Below are positions 1 to 8,289 of a stretch of DNA of 64,000 bases, one piece after another. The stretch spans positions 310,001 through 374,000 of the forward strand of contig OZ254174.1 of assembly GCA_965268555.1 (NCBI GenBank). The letters are read 5' to 3'. The first letter of the stretch is position 1. Each line of letters begins with the position of its first letter. Position numbers and translations under genes: made by a program. A model generated the notes under the pieces. The model searched no databases, was not told the origin of the DNA, and was given only the letters and a program-made list of their open reading frames with translations. The DNA is from AAA044-D11 sp965268555 (GTDB lineage: Bacteria > Actinomycetota > Actinomycetes > Nanopelagicales > Nanopelagicaceae).

Positions 1-716
1 ATTATTTCCTCGGCACTTGCCTGAGGTTCTAAATCAAAATCTTTTGAAATTGCTAAGTGAAGAGGCGACCCACTTGAAACATTGATTGTTGGAATCAAAG
101 GAAAGCCAGATGGTGGCTGATTTGGATCAGGGAAGGAGAGGATGACATGTGCTCCAGCCTCCATTAAATCGGAGAAGTTTAGTCCAGAATTTTTATGCGA
201 AGCTGCAACCGTAATATCAACCCCAACTTCGGTAAGTGCAGCAACAATTTCATCGACTTTGAAATCGTCATTTGAGAGATCAATGCCAAGATGTAAGCGA
301 GGCAAGACCGTGGCGGCACTTGGAAAATCTCGAATCAATTCCATGGCTGCAGAAATTCCAGAGCTAACCGTTCCAGCCACACCACCACTATCTTGAGTTA
401 CTAAATAATTTGTGGATTCATTCTTCGATAACAACTTTTCTGCGAGCTCACTGCCTTGCAGGGTTTCGCAACCAAGGCCAACAATTAGCGTAGAACTAAC
501 ATTTGGATGGTTCGCCAGCGATGCGAAGTAGTCAGTGATTCGACCGACATCGTTTCCAATGAAGCCACATCCATGTTGATGGGCAAAAGTTACGGCGCCA
601 ACTTCACGCGCGATTCGACTTGATACTCGGGTAGAACAAACCACTGAAGGCAGAATTAATTGGTGATTTCGAATTCCAACTCCACGATTACCGTGGTCAA
701 AACCTTTCATGCTCAT
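1..716 (-). CDS. UxaA-family (altronate/galactarate-type) dehydratase, catalytic subunit, partial
   Basis: Reading the minus strand from the ATG at 716 gives an open frame with no stop that runs off the left edge, so the C-terminus is missing. The protein begins MSMKGFDHGNRGVGIRNH and continues with LILPSVVCST and AHQHGCG. These motifs are typical of the C-terminal catalytic domain of UxaA/GarD-type sugar-acid dehydratases, which remove water from aldonic or aldaric acids to give 2-keto-3-deoxy acids. The start overlaps the stop of the upstream SAF-domain gene as ATGA, so the two halves are translationally coupled. They probably form one two-subunit enzyme. The substrate (altronate, galactarate, a lactate-like acid or another) cannot be read from sequence. 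Confidence 0.8.
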   Translation of the reverse strand, partial: MSMKGFDHGNRGVGIRNHQLILPSVVCSTRVSSRIAREVGAVTFAHQHGCGFIGNDVGRITDYFASLANHPNVSSTLIVGLGCETLQGSELAEKLLSKNESTNYLVTQDSGGVAGTVSSGISAAMELIRDFPSAATVLPRLHLGIDLSNDDFKVDEIVAALTEVGVDITVAASHKNSGLNFSDLMEAGAHVILSFPDPNQPPSGFPLIPTINVSSGSPLHLAISKDFDLEPQASAEEI

Positions 717-991
717 TTGGTCTGCTCCGTTGAGAGTCGATCACCAAGAACATTATGGGTATGCACGTGTTCACCGATTTTTATATCGGAAGTGGCATGT
801 CCCATTCGTTCGCCATATTTAATAATGCCGTCATCTTTTGAAATATTTTTAGTTGCGATTTTATGGCCACGAGGGATGCGATTTTGTATAGTGAGATTAA
901 GGCCATCTTGTCCGATGACTTCACCAATTTCTAAGTCCACTAGGCAGACGGCAATGTTGTCTATTTCGTTAAGAACCAGGACCTTGCGCAT
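713..991 (-). CDS. UxaA-family dehydratase, small N-terminal (SAF-domain) subunit
   Basis: This 92-residue protein starts MRKVLVLNEIDNIAVCL. It contains EVIGQDGLNL, IPRGHKIATK and a GEHVHTHN segment, the hallmark of the SAF-like domain found at the N-terminus of altronate and galactarate dehydratases. In many bacteria this domain is a separate small subunit encoded just before the catalytic one, as here (ATGA overlap at 713-716). I chose the ATG at 991 because the family N-terminus begins there. An in-frame ATG at 1006 would add five residues. No good ribosome binding site is visible. The gene is divergent from lldD with only about 48 bp between starts. Confidence 0.75.
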   Translation of the reverse strand: MRKVLVLNEIDNIAVCLVDLEIGEVIGQDGLNLTIQNRIPRGHKIATKNISKDDGIIKYGERMGHATSDIKIGEHVHTHNVLGDRLSTEQTK

Positions 992-1026
992 AAGGATTGG
1001 AAGCATACTCCGCCAATTCCGATGTG

Positions 1027-1032
1027 TAGTAT
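1027..1032 (+). promoter_or_regulatory. -10 hexamer TAGTAT, leaderless promoter of lldD
   Basis: TAGTAT is followed by seven bases (TTCTCCT) and then the ATG at 1040. This spacing puts the transcription start at or next to the start codon. It also helps choose 1040 over the in-frame ATG at 1022, which lies upstream of the hexamer. Confidence 0.5.
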
Positions 1033-1039
1033 TTCTCCT

Positions 1040-2269
1040 ATGGGTCAATTGAAAGTTAGACGTCGCTTTCCAGGAGTCAAAGAGCTAGCCGGATTAATGC
1101 GATTTCGCAGGCCAATTCTCAATGGTCGCAAGCGTCGACTTTCAAGAGCGCTAACAATTTATGACTTACGAGATATTGCAAAGCGTCGTACCCCGAAAGC
1201 ACCTTTTGATTACACGGATGGTGGCGCAGATACCGAATCAAGTTTGACTAGAGCTCGACAAACATTTGAAAAGATTGAGTTCCAACCTCGAATTCTGCGC
1301 GATGTTTCAATTGTTGATACCTCAGTAAAAATGTTGGGCCAAACAATGGCGATGCCAATAGGAATTGCACCAACTGGTTTTACTCGAATGATGCAGACCG
1401 AAGGGGAGTACGCAGGTGCTACTGCAGCACGCGATGCGCGAATTCCTTACACGCTTTCAACAATGGGAACTCGATCAATTGAAGATGTTGCAAAGATTGC
1501 GCCAGATGGTCGCAACTGGTTTCAGTTATACATGTGGAAAGACCGCGACCGTTCTATGGCGCTTGTCGAACGTGCAAAGGCGGCTGGTTTTGATACTTTG
1601 GTTCTGACTGTAGATGTTCCAGTAGCAGGAGCCAGACTTCGCGATGTTCGAAATGGAATGACAATTCCACCATCGCTTACTACTAAGACAATTTTGAATG
1701 CGATTCCTCGTCCTGCTTGGTGGATGAATTTCTTAACCACTGATCCACTTAAATTTGCTTCTCTTGATAGCTGGAAGGGCACAGTTGCAGAACTTCTTGA
1801 TTCAATGTTTGACCCGACAGTTACCTTTGATGATTTGAAATGGATCCGAAAGCAGTGGAATGGAAACCTTGTTGTAAAGGGAATCCAGAATGTGGATGAT
1901 GCCGTTCTTGCACAAAAAGCTGGCGCCGACGCTATTACGCTTTCAAATCATGGCGGTCGACAATTAGATCGTGCGCCAGTGCCTTATCTTTTAATTCCAG
2001 ATGTGCGCAAAGCTGTTGGTAAAAAGTTTGAAATCCATATTGATACCGGGATTATGCATGGGGCCGACGTTGTCGCTGCAATTGCATCTGGTGCTAATTT
2101 CACCTGGATTGGCCGCGCATATTTATATGGTCTGATGGCTGGCGGTAAAGAGGGCGTAGATCGCAGTTTAGAAATTCTTCGCACCCAAATGGTTCGCACA
2201 ATGAAGTTGCTTGGAGTGCGCTCACTTGCTGAATTGAACCCATCTCACGTTAAACAAATTACGAGGTAG
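1040..2269 (+). CDS. lldD: FMN-dependent L-lactate / alpha-hydroxyacid dehydrogenase
   Basis: This 409-residue TIM-barrel flavoprotein oxidises an L-2-hydroxyacid (lactate or a relative) to the 2-oxoacid, probably at the membrane and feeding electrons to the respiratory chain. It matches the mycobacterial LldD2 pattern: AFDYTDGGA-like FDYTDGGADTE near residue 60, IAPTGFTRMM, FQLYMWKDRD, TVDVPVAGARLRD, the catalytic-base motif SNHGGRQLDRAP, and IGRAYLYGLMAGG near the C-terminus. It heads a plus-strand run with two zinc dehydrogenases. The next gene starts 2 bp after its stop. The neighbourhood of sugar-acid genes leaves open a non-lactate substrate. Confidence 0.87.
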   Translation: MGQLKVRRRFPGVKELAGLMRFRRPILNGRKRRLSRALTIYDLRDIAKRRTPKAPFDYTDGGADTESSLTRARQTFEKIEFQPRILRDVSIVDTSVKMLGQTMAMPIGIAPTGFTRMMQTEGEYAGATAARDARIPYTLSTMGTRSIEDVAKIAPDGRNWFQLYMWKDRDRSMALVERAKAAGFDTLVLTVDVPVAGARLRDVRNGMTIPPSLTTKTILNAIPRPAWWMNFLTTDPLKFASLDSWKGTVAELLDSMFDPTVTFDDLKWIRKQWNGNLVVKGIQNVDDAVLAQKAGADAITLSNHGGRQLDRAPVPYLLIPDVRKAVGKKFEIHIDTGIMHGADVVAAIASGANFTWIGRAYLYGLMAGGKEGVDRSLEILRTQMVRTMKLLGVRSLAELNPSHVKQITR

Positions 2270-2271
2270 TG

Positions 2272-3276
2272 ATGAAAGCTGCGGTAATAACTGGAGTTGG
2301 TAAGGTATCAATCGAAAACATTCCAGATCCAACACCTGGTGATCGCGATGTAATTGTTAAAGTTGCAAGCGTAGGAATTTGCGGAACTGATCTACACATT
2401 CTCGAAGGTGAATTTGCCCCCACTCTACCAATTGTTCCCGGCCATGAGATGGCGGGAAAAGTTGTTGCAGTTGGCAAAGACGTTACGGAATTAAAGATTG
2501 GTGACTTAGTTGCAGTAGATCCATCATTACATTGCGGTGAATGTTTCTACTGTCGTCGAGCTCGTGGGAATCTCTGTGAAAACTGGAACGCGCTTGGAGT
2601 TTCCTATCCCGGTGCTGCAGCAGAATTCCTGAAGACTCCAGTTAAGAATTGTCATATTCTTCCGGCCGGCGTAGATGTATTTGAAGCAGCACTTATCGAA
2701 CCACTGTCATGTGCGATTCGCGGGTATGACGTACTTCCAAGAATTCCGGGATCACATTATTTAATTTATGGATCAGGAACGATGGGGCTAATGATGGCCG
2801 AACTTGCTAAGCGCAATGGCGCGGCTAGTGTTTCGATCGTTGACATAAATGAAGCGAAGTTAGAAACAGCTCGCACCTTAGGAATAGATTTTGCAACTAG
2901 TGATGTCAAAACTTTAAAGCAACCACGTGGTTGGGATGTAGTAATTGATTGCACCGGAGTAGCCAAAGCAATCCAAGAAGCACTTTCTCATGTAATGCCT
3001 GGCGGAACTTTCCTGCAATTTGGTGTTGCAAACGAGAAGGCAAAAATTGAAATCGAGCCATTTTGGATATACAACAAAGAGATAACAATCGCTGGTTCTA
3101 TGGCTGTTTTACACTCCTTTGATCGCGCAGTTGATATGTTCAGTTCGGGAGTTTTGAACCCAAAGGTAATGATTAGCGATCGTTTCGCTCTCGAAGATTA
3201 TGAAAGCGCTTTAAATACCTTTAAGGCAGGCAAGGGGCGCAAAATTATTATTACCCCCAATGGAAGTTCAATTTAA
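2272..3276 (+). CDS. Zinc-dependent medium-chain dehydrogenase (sorbitol/threonine dehydrogenase type)
   Basis: This 334-residue MDR-family dehydrogenase probably oxidises a polyol or secondary alcohol with NAD(P). Visible features are the catalytic-zinc site GICGTDLH and GHEMAGKVVAVG, a structural-zinc loop with four cysteines (CGECFYCRRARGNLC, residues about 86-100), and a Rossmann dinucleotide motif YGSGTMGLM near residue 167. I start at the ATG at 2272, which has GAGG five bases upstream; a GTG directly before it is in frame. It is transcribed with lldD and with a paralogous dehydrogenase that begins at the very next base after its stop. The exact substrate is not identifiable. Confidence 0.82.
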   Translation: MKAAVITGVGKVSIENIPDPTPGDRDVIVKVASVGICGTDLHILEGEFAPTLPIVPGHEMAGKVVAVGKDVTELKIGDLVAVDPSLHCGECFYCRRARGNLCENWNALGVSYPGAAAEFLKTPVKNCHILPAGVDVFEAALIEPLSCAIRGYDVLPRIPGSHYLIYGSGTMGLMMAELAKRNGAASVSIVDINEAKLETARTLGIDFATSDVKTLKQPRGWDVVIDCTGVAKAIQEALSHVMPGGTFLQFGVANEKAKIEIEPFWIYNKEITIAGSMAVLHSFDRAVDMFSSGVLNPKVMISDRFALEDYESALNTFKAGKGRKIIITPNGSSI

Positions 3277-4269
3277 GTGAAGGCCGTAGTTCTAAATGCA
3301 GTAAATGATTTGCAAGTAACCGATGTTCCAAGACCAAAGGTCGAAGCTGGATCATCCCTGATAAAAGTATTAGCGTGCGGAATTTGCGGAACCGATAGAC
3401 ATATTTACAAAGGTGAATATCCTTCAAGCAAGCCAGTCATCTTGGGCCATGAATTTGGTGGCGTAATTGAAGAAGTTGGACCAGGTTCAAAATTCAAAGT
3501 CGGCCAAGTTGTAAGTGTTGACCCAAATATTGTTTGCGGCACTTGCCCAGATTGCGTGGCTGGTCGAACTGCTTTCTGCCCTGACCTCACAGCTCTTGGT
3601 GTAAATATAGATGGCGGAATTGCCGAATATGTTTTAACACCCGATACTCAAATTTATCCAGTCAAGGATGGATTAAATCCACTGCACCTAGCATTTATAG
3701 AACCACTCGCATGTTCAATTCGTGGGATGGATCTTGCTGCGTTAAAAGGTGGGGAGAGCGTTGCAGTATTAGGCGGCGGTGTCATCGGACTTCTAGTTGT
3801 ACAACTTGCGAAATTAGCCGGCGCTCGGGAGATAGTTTTAATCACTCGTCAGAAATTCCGTCGCGATGTTGCGCTGCAGATTGGTGCTACTCGAGTCGTT
3901 GATCCAAAGAGTGAGGATGTTTCGAAAGTTGTTTCCGGAATGGATGTCACATTTGAATGTGCAGGGGCTGTCGATACATTTAAGCAATCCCAAATAATTA
4001 CCAGAAGAGGTGGATCGGTAATCGTTCTTGGGCTAACTGCAGCAGATACCAATCTTGAGATAAACCCATTTAGCATCGTTGTAAACGAGTTAAGAATTCA
4101 GGGTTCATTCCTAAACCCCTTAACTCAAAGCAGGGCTGCGGAATTTGTAGGTAGCGGAAAACTCAATTTGGATATTCTCATATCCAAGGTCGTGGATCTA
4201 GAAGGTGTCCAAGCAGTACTCGATGCGCCACCTGCAGAGGGCGATATCAAATACATAGTCTGTCCATAA
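3277..4269 (+). CDS. Zinc-dependent medium-chain dehydrogenase, second copy
   Basis: This 330-residue paralogue of the preceding gene uses a GTG start immediately adjoining its neighbour's stop. It carries the same architecture: GICGTDRHIYKGE, GHEFGGVIEEVG, a four-cysteine structural-zinc loop (CGTCPDCVAGRTAFC) and a GGGVIGLL nucleotide-binding motif. The two copies are clearly diverged, so they probably have different substrates or act in sequence on one polyol rather than being a recent duplication. Family relatives include L-threonine, L-idonate and galactitol-phosphate dehydrogenases; I cannot choose between them. Confidence 0.82.
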   Translation: MKAVVLNAVNDLQVTDVPRPKVEAGSSLIKVLACGICGTDRHIYKGEYPSSKPVILGHEFGGVIEEVGPGSKFKVGQVVSVDPNIVCGTCPDCVAGRTAFCPDLTALGVNIDGGIAEYVLTPDTQIYPVKDGLNPLHLAFIEPLACSIRGMDLAALKGGESVAVLGGGVIGLLVVQLAKLAGAREIVLITRQKFRRDVALQIGATRVVDPKSEDVSKVVSGMDVTFECAGAVDTFKQSQIITRRGGSVIVLGLTAADTNLEINPFSIVVNELRIQGSFLNPLTQSRAAEFVGSGKLNLDILISKVVDLEGVQAVLDAPPAEGDIKYIVCP

Positions 4270-4273
4270 TTAA

Positions 4274-4290
4274 AATCCTCGGATAGGATT
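4274..4290. promoter_or_regulatory. Inverted repeat AATCCT-N5-AGGATT overlapping a -10 box
   Basis: Perfect 6-bp arms flank the spacer CGGAT. The right arm overlaps the hexamer TAGGAT (4284-4289), which sits six bases before the ATG of the following oxidoreductase gene. The placement suggests a repressor site over a leaderless promoter. No cognate regulator is assigned. Confidence 0.4.
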
Positions 4291-4295
4291 CCGAT

Positions 4296-5270
4296 ATGGA
4301 AAAAATAGAGAAATTACGTTGGGGCTTTATCGGTGCTGGTGGAATTGCAAAGCGAGCTTTGTTCCCCGCAATATCAAAATCAAATGTTGGTGAAATTTAC
4401 GCAGTTGCATCCCGCGATAAGACTAAAGCGCTAACTATCTCTCCTAATGGCATTGTTTACACAAGCTATGACGAACTACTAGCTGATCCTAAAGTTGAAG
4501 CTGTTTACATTTCGCTTCCAAACTCGCTTCACCTTCCGCTAGCAATTAAAGCTATGCGCGCTGGTAAGCACGTTCTCTGCGAGAAGCCACTTGGTATGAA
4601 CGCTGCGGAAGTTGAAGAAGCTATCGCAGTTTCAAAAGAAACTAATCGTATTTTCGTAGAAGCTAGTTGGAATCGTTGGCATCCTCGCAGTCAACGCATC
4701 AGAGAAATTGTTGCTTCGGGTGAACTTGGAAATATTACTCATATTAGAACTTGTTTTACTTATGATGGGTTAGATCAAGAGAACATTCGCCTTGATCCAA
4801 AACTTGGTGGCGGAATTCTTTATGACCTTGGGCCTTACTCAACAGTCGCACCACTTTGGGCAATGGACTTTGCTGAAATCTCTGACCTAGATGTCCAAGT
4901 CATTTGGCATAAGGGTGGAACCGATGAAACTACTCGCGCGAACTTCACTATTGGTGGAGCAAAAGCCGAAACGATTGCATCAGACAATATTCAATTAACA
5001 CATTGGTTCATCATTGAGGGAACTAAGGGCGAGCTTCGCACCGGCGGCAATGATTCCTTTAACTCACATAACAACCCAAGCACGCTAGAAATTACAGTTG
5101 ATGGCAAGGCTCGAATTGAACGTTTTGAAGCTTGCGACCCTTATCAATTGATGTCAGATGCATTTGCCCGCGTAGTTCGTGGCGGAAATGACTGGTTGAT
5201 GCCAATTGATCAATCACTTAAATTTGCTAAATTATTCGATGCGATCTTCGCAAAGATGGGCCGTCCTTAA
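4296..5270 (+). CDS. Gfo/Idh/MocA-family NAD(P)-dependent oxidoreductase
   Basis: This 324-residue protein has the N-terminal Rossmann motif GFIGAGGIAKR, the SLPNSLH segment and the family catalytic motif CEKPLG near residue 97, followed by the C-terminal GFO_IDH_MocA fold (GGGILYDLGPYS). Relatives oxidise sugars, inositols or trans-dihydrodiols. It has its own leaderless-type promoter and ends in a 4-bp tail-to-tail overlap with iolB, so it sits at the border between the sugar-acid genes and the inositol cluster. It is one of four members of this family in the first 18 kb, and its substrate is unknown. Confidence 0.82.
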   Translation: MEKIEKLRWGFIGAGGIAKRALFPAISKSNVGEIYAVASRDKTKALTISPNGIVYTSYDELLADPKVEAVYISLPNSLHLPLAIKAMRAGKHVLCEKPLGMNAAEVEEAIAVSKETNRIFVEASWNRWHPRSQRIREIVASGELGNITHIRTCFTYDGLDQENIRLDPKLGGGILYDLGPYSTVAPLWAMDFAEISDLDVQVIWHKGGTDETTRANFTIGGAKAETIASDNIQLTHWFIIEGTKGELRTGGNDSFNSHNNPSTLEITVDGKARIERFEACDPYQLMSDAFARVVRGGNDWLMPIDQSLKFAKLFDAIFAKMGRP

Positions 5271-6166
5271 TTATTTAAGTAAGGCAACCTTGGATCGATA
5301 TCTTTCTCGTTCCAAGTCTTTCGAATCCAACCTTGTGCTGGGTCATCTGTAATGTTCCATGATCTATCGGGATCTGGCCCAGCCATTACATTCATAAAGT
5401 AAAGATCGTAACTAGGTTGTGCCATTACTGGACCATGCCAACCATGGGGGACTAATACAACATCGCCGCTTCTAACTTCGGTCGTTAATTCAAATTCTCG
5501 CTCGTCAGATGCGCGGCCATTAAAGAAACCAACTGGATCGCAATTCTCTTGAGGTGGCAAGCCCTTACTTACTGCAGCTTCAAAGTAATAAATCTCTTCA
5601 AGATTTGATTCCACACCAGGAATATATGTGTCATGTTTATGCGCAGGTGAGCCCGACCAATTACCTGCCGGAACAATAATCTCGACAACAATAAAGCGAT
5701 CTGCCGCTAATTCACTTGGATCACCAAAGTTATGAACTTGGCGTGAAGCAGGTCCGGCGCCACGACTAAATACCGGAACGTTTTTAGCTGGAATATATTT
5801 AGCTGGAAAAGAATTCTTCGCTGGTGCTTCAGCAATAATGAAGCGCCCAGTACCTGAAATTTTTATAGAAGTATCTATCGAAAGATAAAGAACATCAGTT
5901 GGCCCATGAAAAACAGATTTACGCCCTGCTAATTTCTGACTCTTGCTCTCGCCATTAACAATGTAATCAACAACTATGCCTTCACCTTCAAGTGGCCAGA
6001 TAAGTCGTTCCACTTTGTCTGCCGAGATTTCAAAGCTCTTGCCACCTGAAAGTGTCGCTACGCGAGTTCCGGTGTGCTTCCAACCAGGAAGTGATCCATC
6101 AACGATTACATCCCAGCCACCATTAGCCAACTCACCCTTTTTGTAGAAGTAGCGAGGTTTGCTCAT
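5267..6166 (-). CDS. iolB: 5-deoxy-glucuronate isomerase
   Basis: This 299-residue cupin-like protein converts 5-deoxy-D-glucuronate to 5-dehydro-2-deoxy-D-gluconate in myo-inositol breakdown. IolB signatures are the metal-site segment SPAHKHD with LEEIYYFE downstream, VRSGDVVLVPHGWHGP, and the C-terminal YFMNVMAGPDPDRSW. I start at the ATG at 6166 (MSKPRYFYKKG), where homologues begin. An upstream in-frame extension lacks family similarity. It is divergent from the main inositol operon across 119 bp that carry a palindrome fitting a LacI-type operator. Confidence 0.92.
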   Translation of the reverse strand: MSKPRYFYKKGELANGGWDVIVDGSLPGWKHTGTRVATLSGGKSFEISADKVERLIWPLEGEGIVVDYIVNGESKSQKLAGRKSVFHGPTDVLYLSIDTSIKISGTGRFIIAEAPAKNSFPAKYIPAKNVPVFSRGAGPASRQVHNFGDPSELAADRFIVVEIIVPAGNWSGSPAHKHDTYIPGVESNLEEIYYFEAAVSKGLPPQENCDPVGFFNGRASDEREFELTTEVRSGDVVLVPHGWHGPVMAQPSYDLYFMNVMAGPDPDRSWNITDDPAQGWIRKTWNEKDIDPRLPYLNN

Positions 6167-6224
6167 GGACCTATTCTCTCTGTTTGGCGGACTATTGAAG
6201 GAAACTTGATTTACGGCTATTGTT

Positions 6225-6238
6225 TTGGAGCGGTCCAA
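6225..6238. promoter_or_regulatory. Candidate LacI-family operator TTGGA-GCGG-TCCAA
   Basis: The 14-bp sequence is palindromic except at the two positions flanking its central CG (TTGGA N CG N TCCAA). A central CG is typical of LacI/GalR operators. It lies in the divergent intergenic region between iolB and the operon that encodes a LacI-type regulator (7254), where one dimer could control both directions. Confidence 0.5.
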
Positions 6239-6285
6239 TCCTAACAGGGGAGCGCAATACAAAACTAGGGGATGGATCTTCAACT

Positions 6286-7257
6286 ATGGCCAAGATTGCG
6301 GTTACTGGTTCCAACGGTTTCGTTGGCGGAAATATCGCAAATATGTTGCTTGCTGCCGGCCATGAAGTAATTGGCTTAGTAAGAAGTAGCCCCACCAAAG
6401 AACTTCCGTGGAAAGCTGTTGTTACTGATTTATCAGACACTAATTCCATCGCCCAGGCAACAACTGGTTGCGCGGCAATTGTTCATAGCGCAATTGCAAA
6501 TGACTTCAATAAATTACAACAGAATCGCCCCTACGCCTACGACTCGTTTGTTGGGTTAACCCAGCGAGTAACTCATGCGGCAAATAAAAATGGCGCGCAG
6601 ATCATCTACATCTCAACAGGTTGGGTTATGGATGGCACCGGGCACTTGGCTCTTGAAAGTGATACTGGAAATCCAGTAAATTTTTATGGCGTTCTAAAAT
6701 CTTTGGGCGAACAAGTTATTCGTGATCTAGCACCAGAAACAGGAGCGATCGCAAGAGTTGATGGCGTTATGGGAATACACCAAACTCTGGAAGTTGGACC
6801 AAGAACCCAGGATGTTGGTTTTGGTTACTTTGCATCTGCACTCGTAGCAGATTTAAAGGCTGGAAAAACATTTACAGTATTTGGTGGCGAGTTAGTAAAT
6901 AAAGTTACTGCCCCTTCACTTGCATCAGAAATTGGTGCCCAAGTAGAACGTATCGTTTCGAGAAAAGCTGCAGGTACTTTCCATTTGGTCGGAGATGATG
7001 CAATCAACCGCATGGATTATGCCCGACTAATATGCGAAATATTTGAATTAGATAAGACTTTACTTCGCGAGGCTGCACCATCGATTGAAGATCAGTTCCC
7101 GGGCAACGTTCCAGTTGATACCTCGCTCTCGAATTTAGCGACCAAGAAGGCGTTAGGCCTTAGTTCAACTTCACTTCGCGATTTACTTATTGCGCTAAAG
7201 ACTGAAATTGATACTGGAAAGATAACTGCAATAACTAAGCCAGAGGTTCTGGTATGA
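6286..7257 (+). CDS. NAD-dependent epimerase/dehydratase (extended SDR)
   Basis: This 323-residue extended short-chain dehydrogenase has an N-terminal VTGSNGFVGGNIA nucleotide-binding motif. A catalytic-type YxxxK (YGVLK) lies near residue 137. The start at 6286 is where the Rossmann fold begins. It is the first gene of the main inositol operon and overlaps the LacI regulator by four bases (ATGA). SDR proteins of this type act on sugars or sugar acids, for example as epimerases or dehydrogenases. No specific inositol-pathway role is established for it, so it may handle an isomer (scyllo-, D-chiro-inositol) or a linked sugar. Confidence 0.75.
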   Translation: MAKIAVTGSNGFVGGNIANMLLAAGHEVIGLVRSSPTKELPWKAVVTDLSDTNSIAQATTGCAAIVHSAIANDFNKLQQNRPYAYDSFVGLTQRVTHAANKNGAQIIYISTGWVMDGTGHLALESDTGNPVNFYGVLKSLGEQVIRDLAPETGAIARVDGVMGIHQTLEVGPRTQDVGFGYFASALVADLKAGKTFTVFGGELVNKVTAPSLASEIGAQVERIVSRKAAGTFHLVGDDAINRMDYARLICEIFELDKTLLREAAPSIEDQFPGNVPVDTSLSNLATKKALGLSSTSLRDLLIALKTEIDTGKITAITKPEVLV

Positions 7258-8288
7258 CAACAACTTCTAGAACTAAGCGCCCAACAATTCGCGATGTCGC
7301 CGCCAAAGCCGGTGTATCAAAGTCCTTGGTTTCATTGGTTTATTCCGCGCCCCAAACGGTTAGCGAATACCGCAAGCAATTAGTTATGAAAGCAGCCGAT
7401 GAACTTGGTTTCTCACCGAATTTCTTAGCAAGGTCTTTGGCTACTGATACCGGAACGTTTATTGGAATTTTGGTTGCAGATCTGCACAACCCACTCTTTG
7501 CTCAAATCGTAGATCAAGTGCGCTTGTCTCTTGAGGCCAAAGGTGAATACAGCTTCATGACATCAGCAATGCTCTCTGACGGTGCTGGCACACAAATTTT
7601 GGATTCTAGAACTGTTAGCGCGCTAATTGATTTGCGGCCAAAGAGCGTTCTAGTTGTCGGGTCTATTCCTGAGATGCATCAATTATCGGCTCTACCTGAA
7701 AGCGTTTCAATTGTTGTTGCAAGTGCGATTCCTGAAGGTTTATCTCGTGCAACCACGGTTCGCTCAAATGATGAAACTGGAATGCGCTTATTAATTGAAC
7801 ATCTGATTGCAAATGGTCATCAGAAAATTGCACATATTTCAGTAGAAGATGGCGCGGTTTCACAATCGAGGCGTGAGGCATATAAATCTGTAATGACCGA
7901 GAAAGGCTTGGCAAAATATATTCAGATTCAATTAGCAAGTGCAGCTACTGAGACCGCGGGATACGAAGCGGCTAGCGTTCTGGTTAATTCTAAATCTGCT
8001 CCAACCGCAATTACTTCCTACAACGATTTGCTTGCAATTGGCGCACAAGGTGCAATCTCTGCGGATATCGCAGTTGTTGGATATGACAACACTTTTCTTG
8101 CGGATCTCCGTCAAATCTCGCTAACCTCAATTGATCCAGCGAACATTGAAATTGCAAATAAGGCGGCTGAGCTTTTAGTTGAAAAACCAAGCGAACCAAT
8201 GAAGAGCGGCAAGACCTATCTCCTAGAGCCAAGGCTAGTAATTCGCAGTTCATCCAATTCGAAATCTTCTTTGAAAGCGGTGCGCTGA
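7254..8288 (+). CDS. LacI/GalR-family transcriptional regulator
   Basis: The 344-residue protein has the canonical N-terminal helix-turn-helix and hinge (PTIRDVAAKAGVSKSLVS, residues about 10-27, then ADELGFSPNFLARSLA) followed by a periplasmic-binding-protein-like effector domain beginning IGILVADLHNPLFAQI. It is embedded in the inositol operon, with ATGA overlap upstream and one base between its stop and the aldehyde dehydrogenase start. It therefore most likely represses iolB and this operon until an inositol intermediate binds. The palindrome at 6225-6238 is a fitting operator. The effector is not deducible. Confidence 0.88.
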   Translation: MTTTSRTKRPTIRDVAAKAGVSKSLVSLVYSAPQTVSEYRKQLVMKAADELGFSPNFLARSLATDTGTFIGILVADLHNPLFAQIVDQVRLSLEAKGEYSFMTSAMLSDGAGTQILDSRTVSALIDLRPKSVLVVGSIPEMHQLSALPESVSIVVASAIPEGLSRATTVRSNDETGMRLLIEHLIANGHQKIAHISVEDGAVSQSRREAYKSVMTEKGLAKYIQIQLASAATETAGYEAASVLVNSKSAPTAITSYNDLLAIGAQGAISADIAVVGYDNTFLADLRQISLTSIDPANIEIANKAAELLVEKPSEPMKSGKTYLLEPRLVIRSSSNSKSSLKAVR

Positions 8289-8289
8289 T

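Noticed and set aside
142..396. Plus-strand open frame at the left edge
   Set aside because: It is antisense to the UxaA catalytic-domain gene, whose minus-strand translation has clear family motifs; the plus product has none.
660..1052. Plus-strand open frame over the UxaA small subunit
   Set aside because: Low-complexity Ser/Arg product antisense to a recognisable SAF-domain gene.
6167..6283. N-terminal extension of iolB to 6283
   Set aside because: The extra residues lack family similarity and would cover the divergent promoter region and operator.
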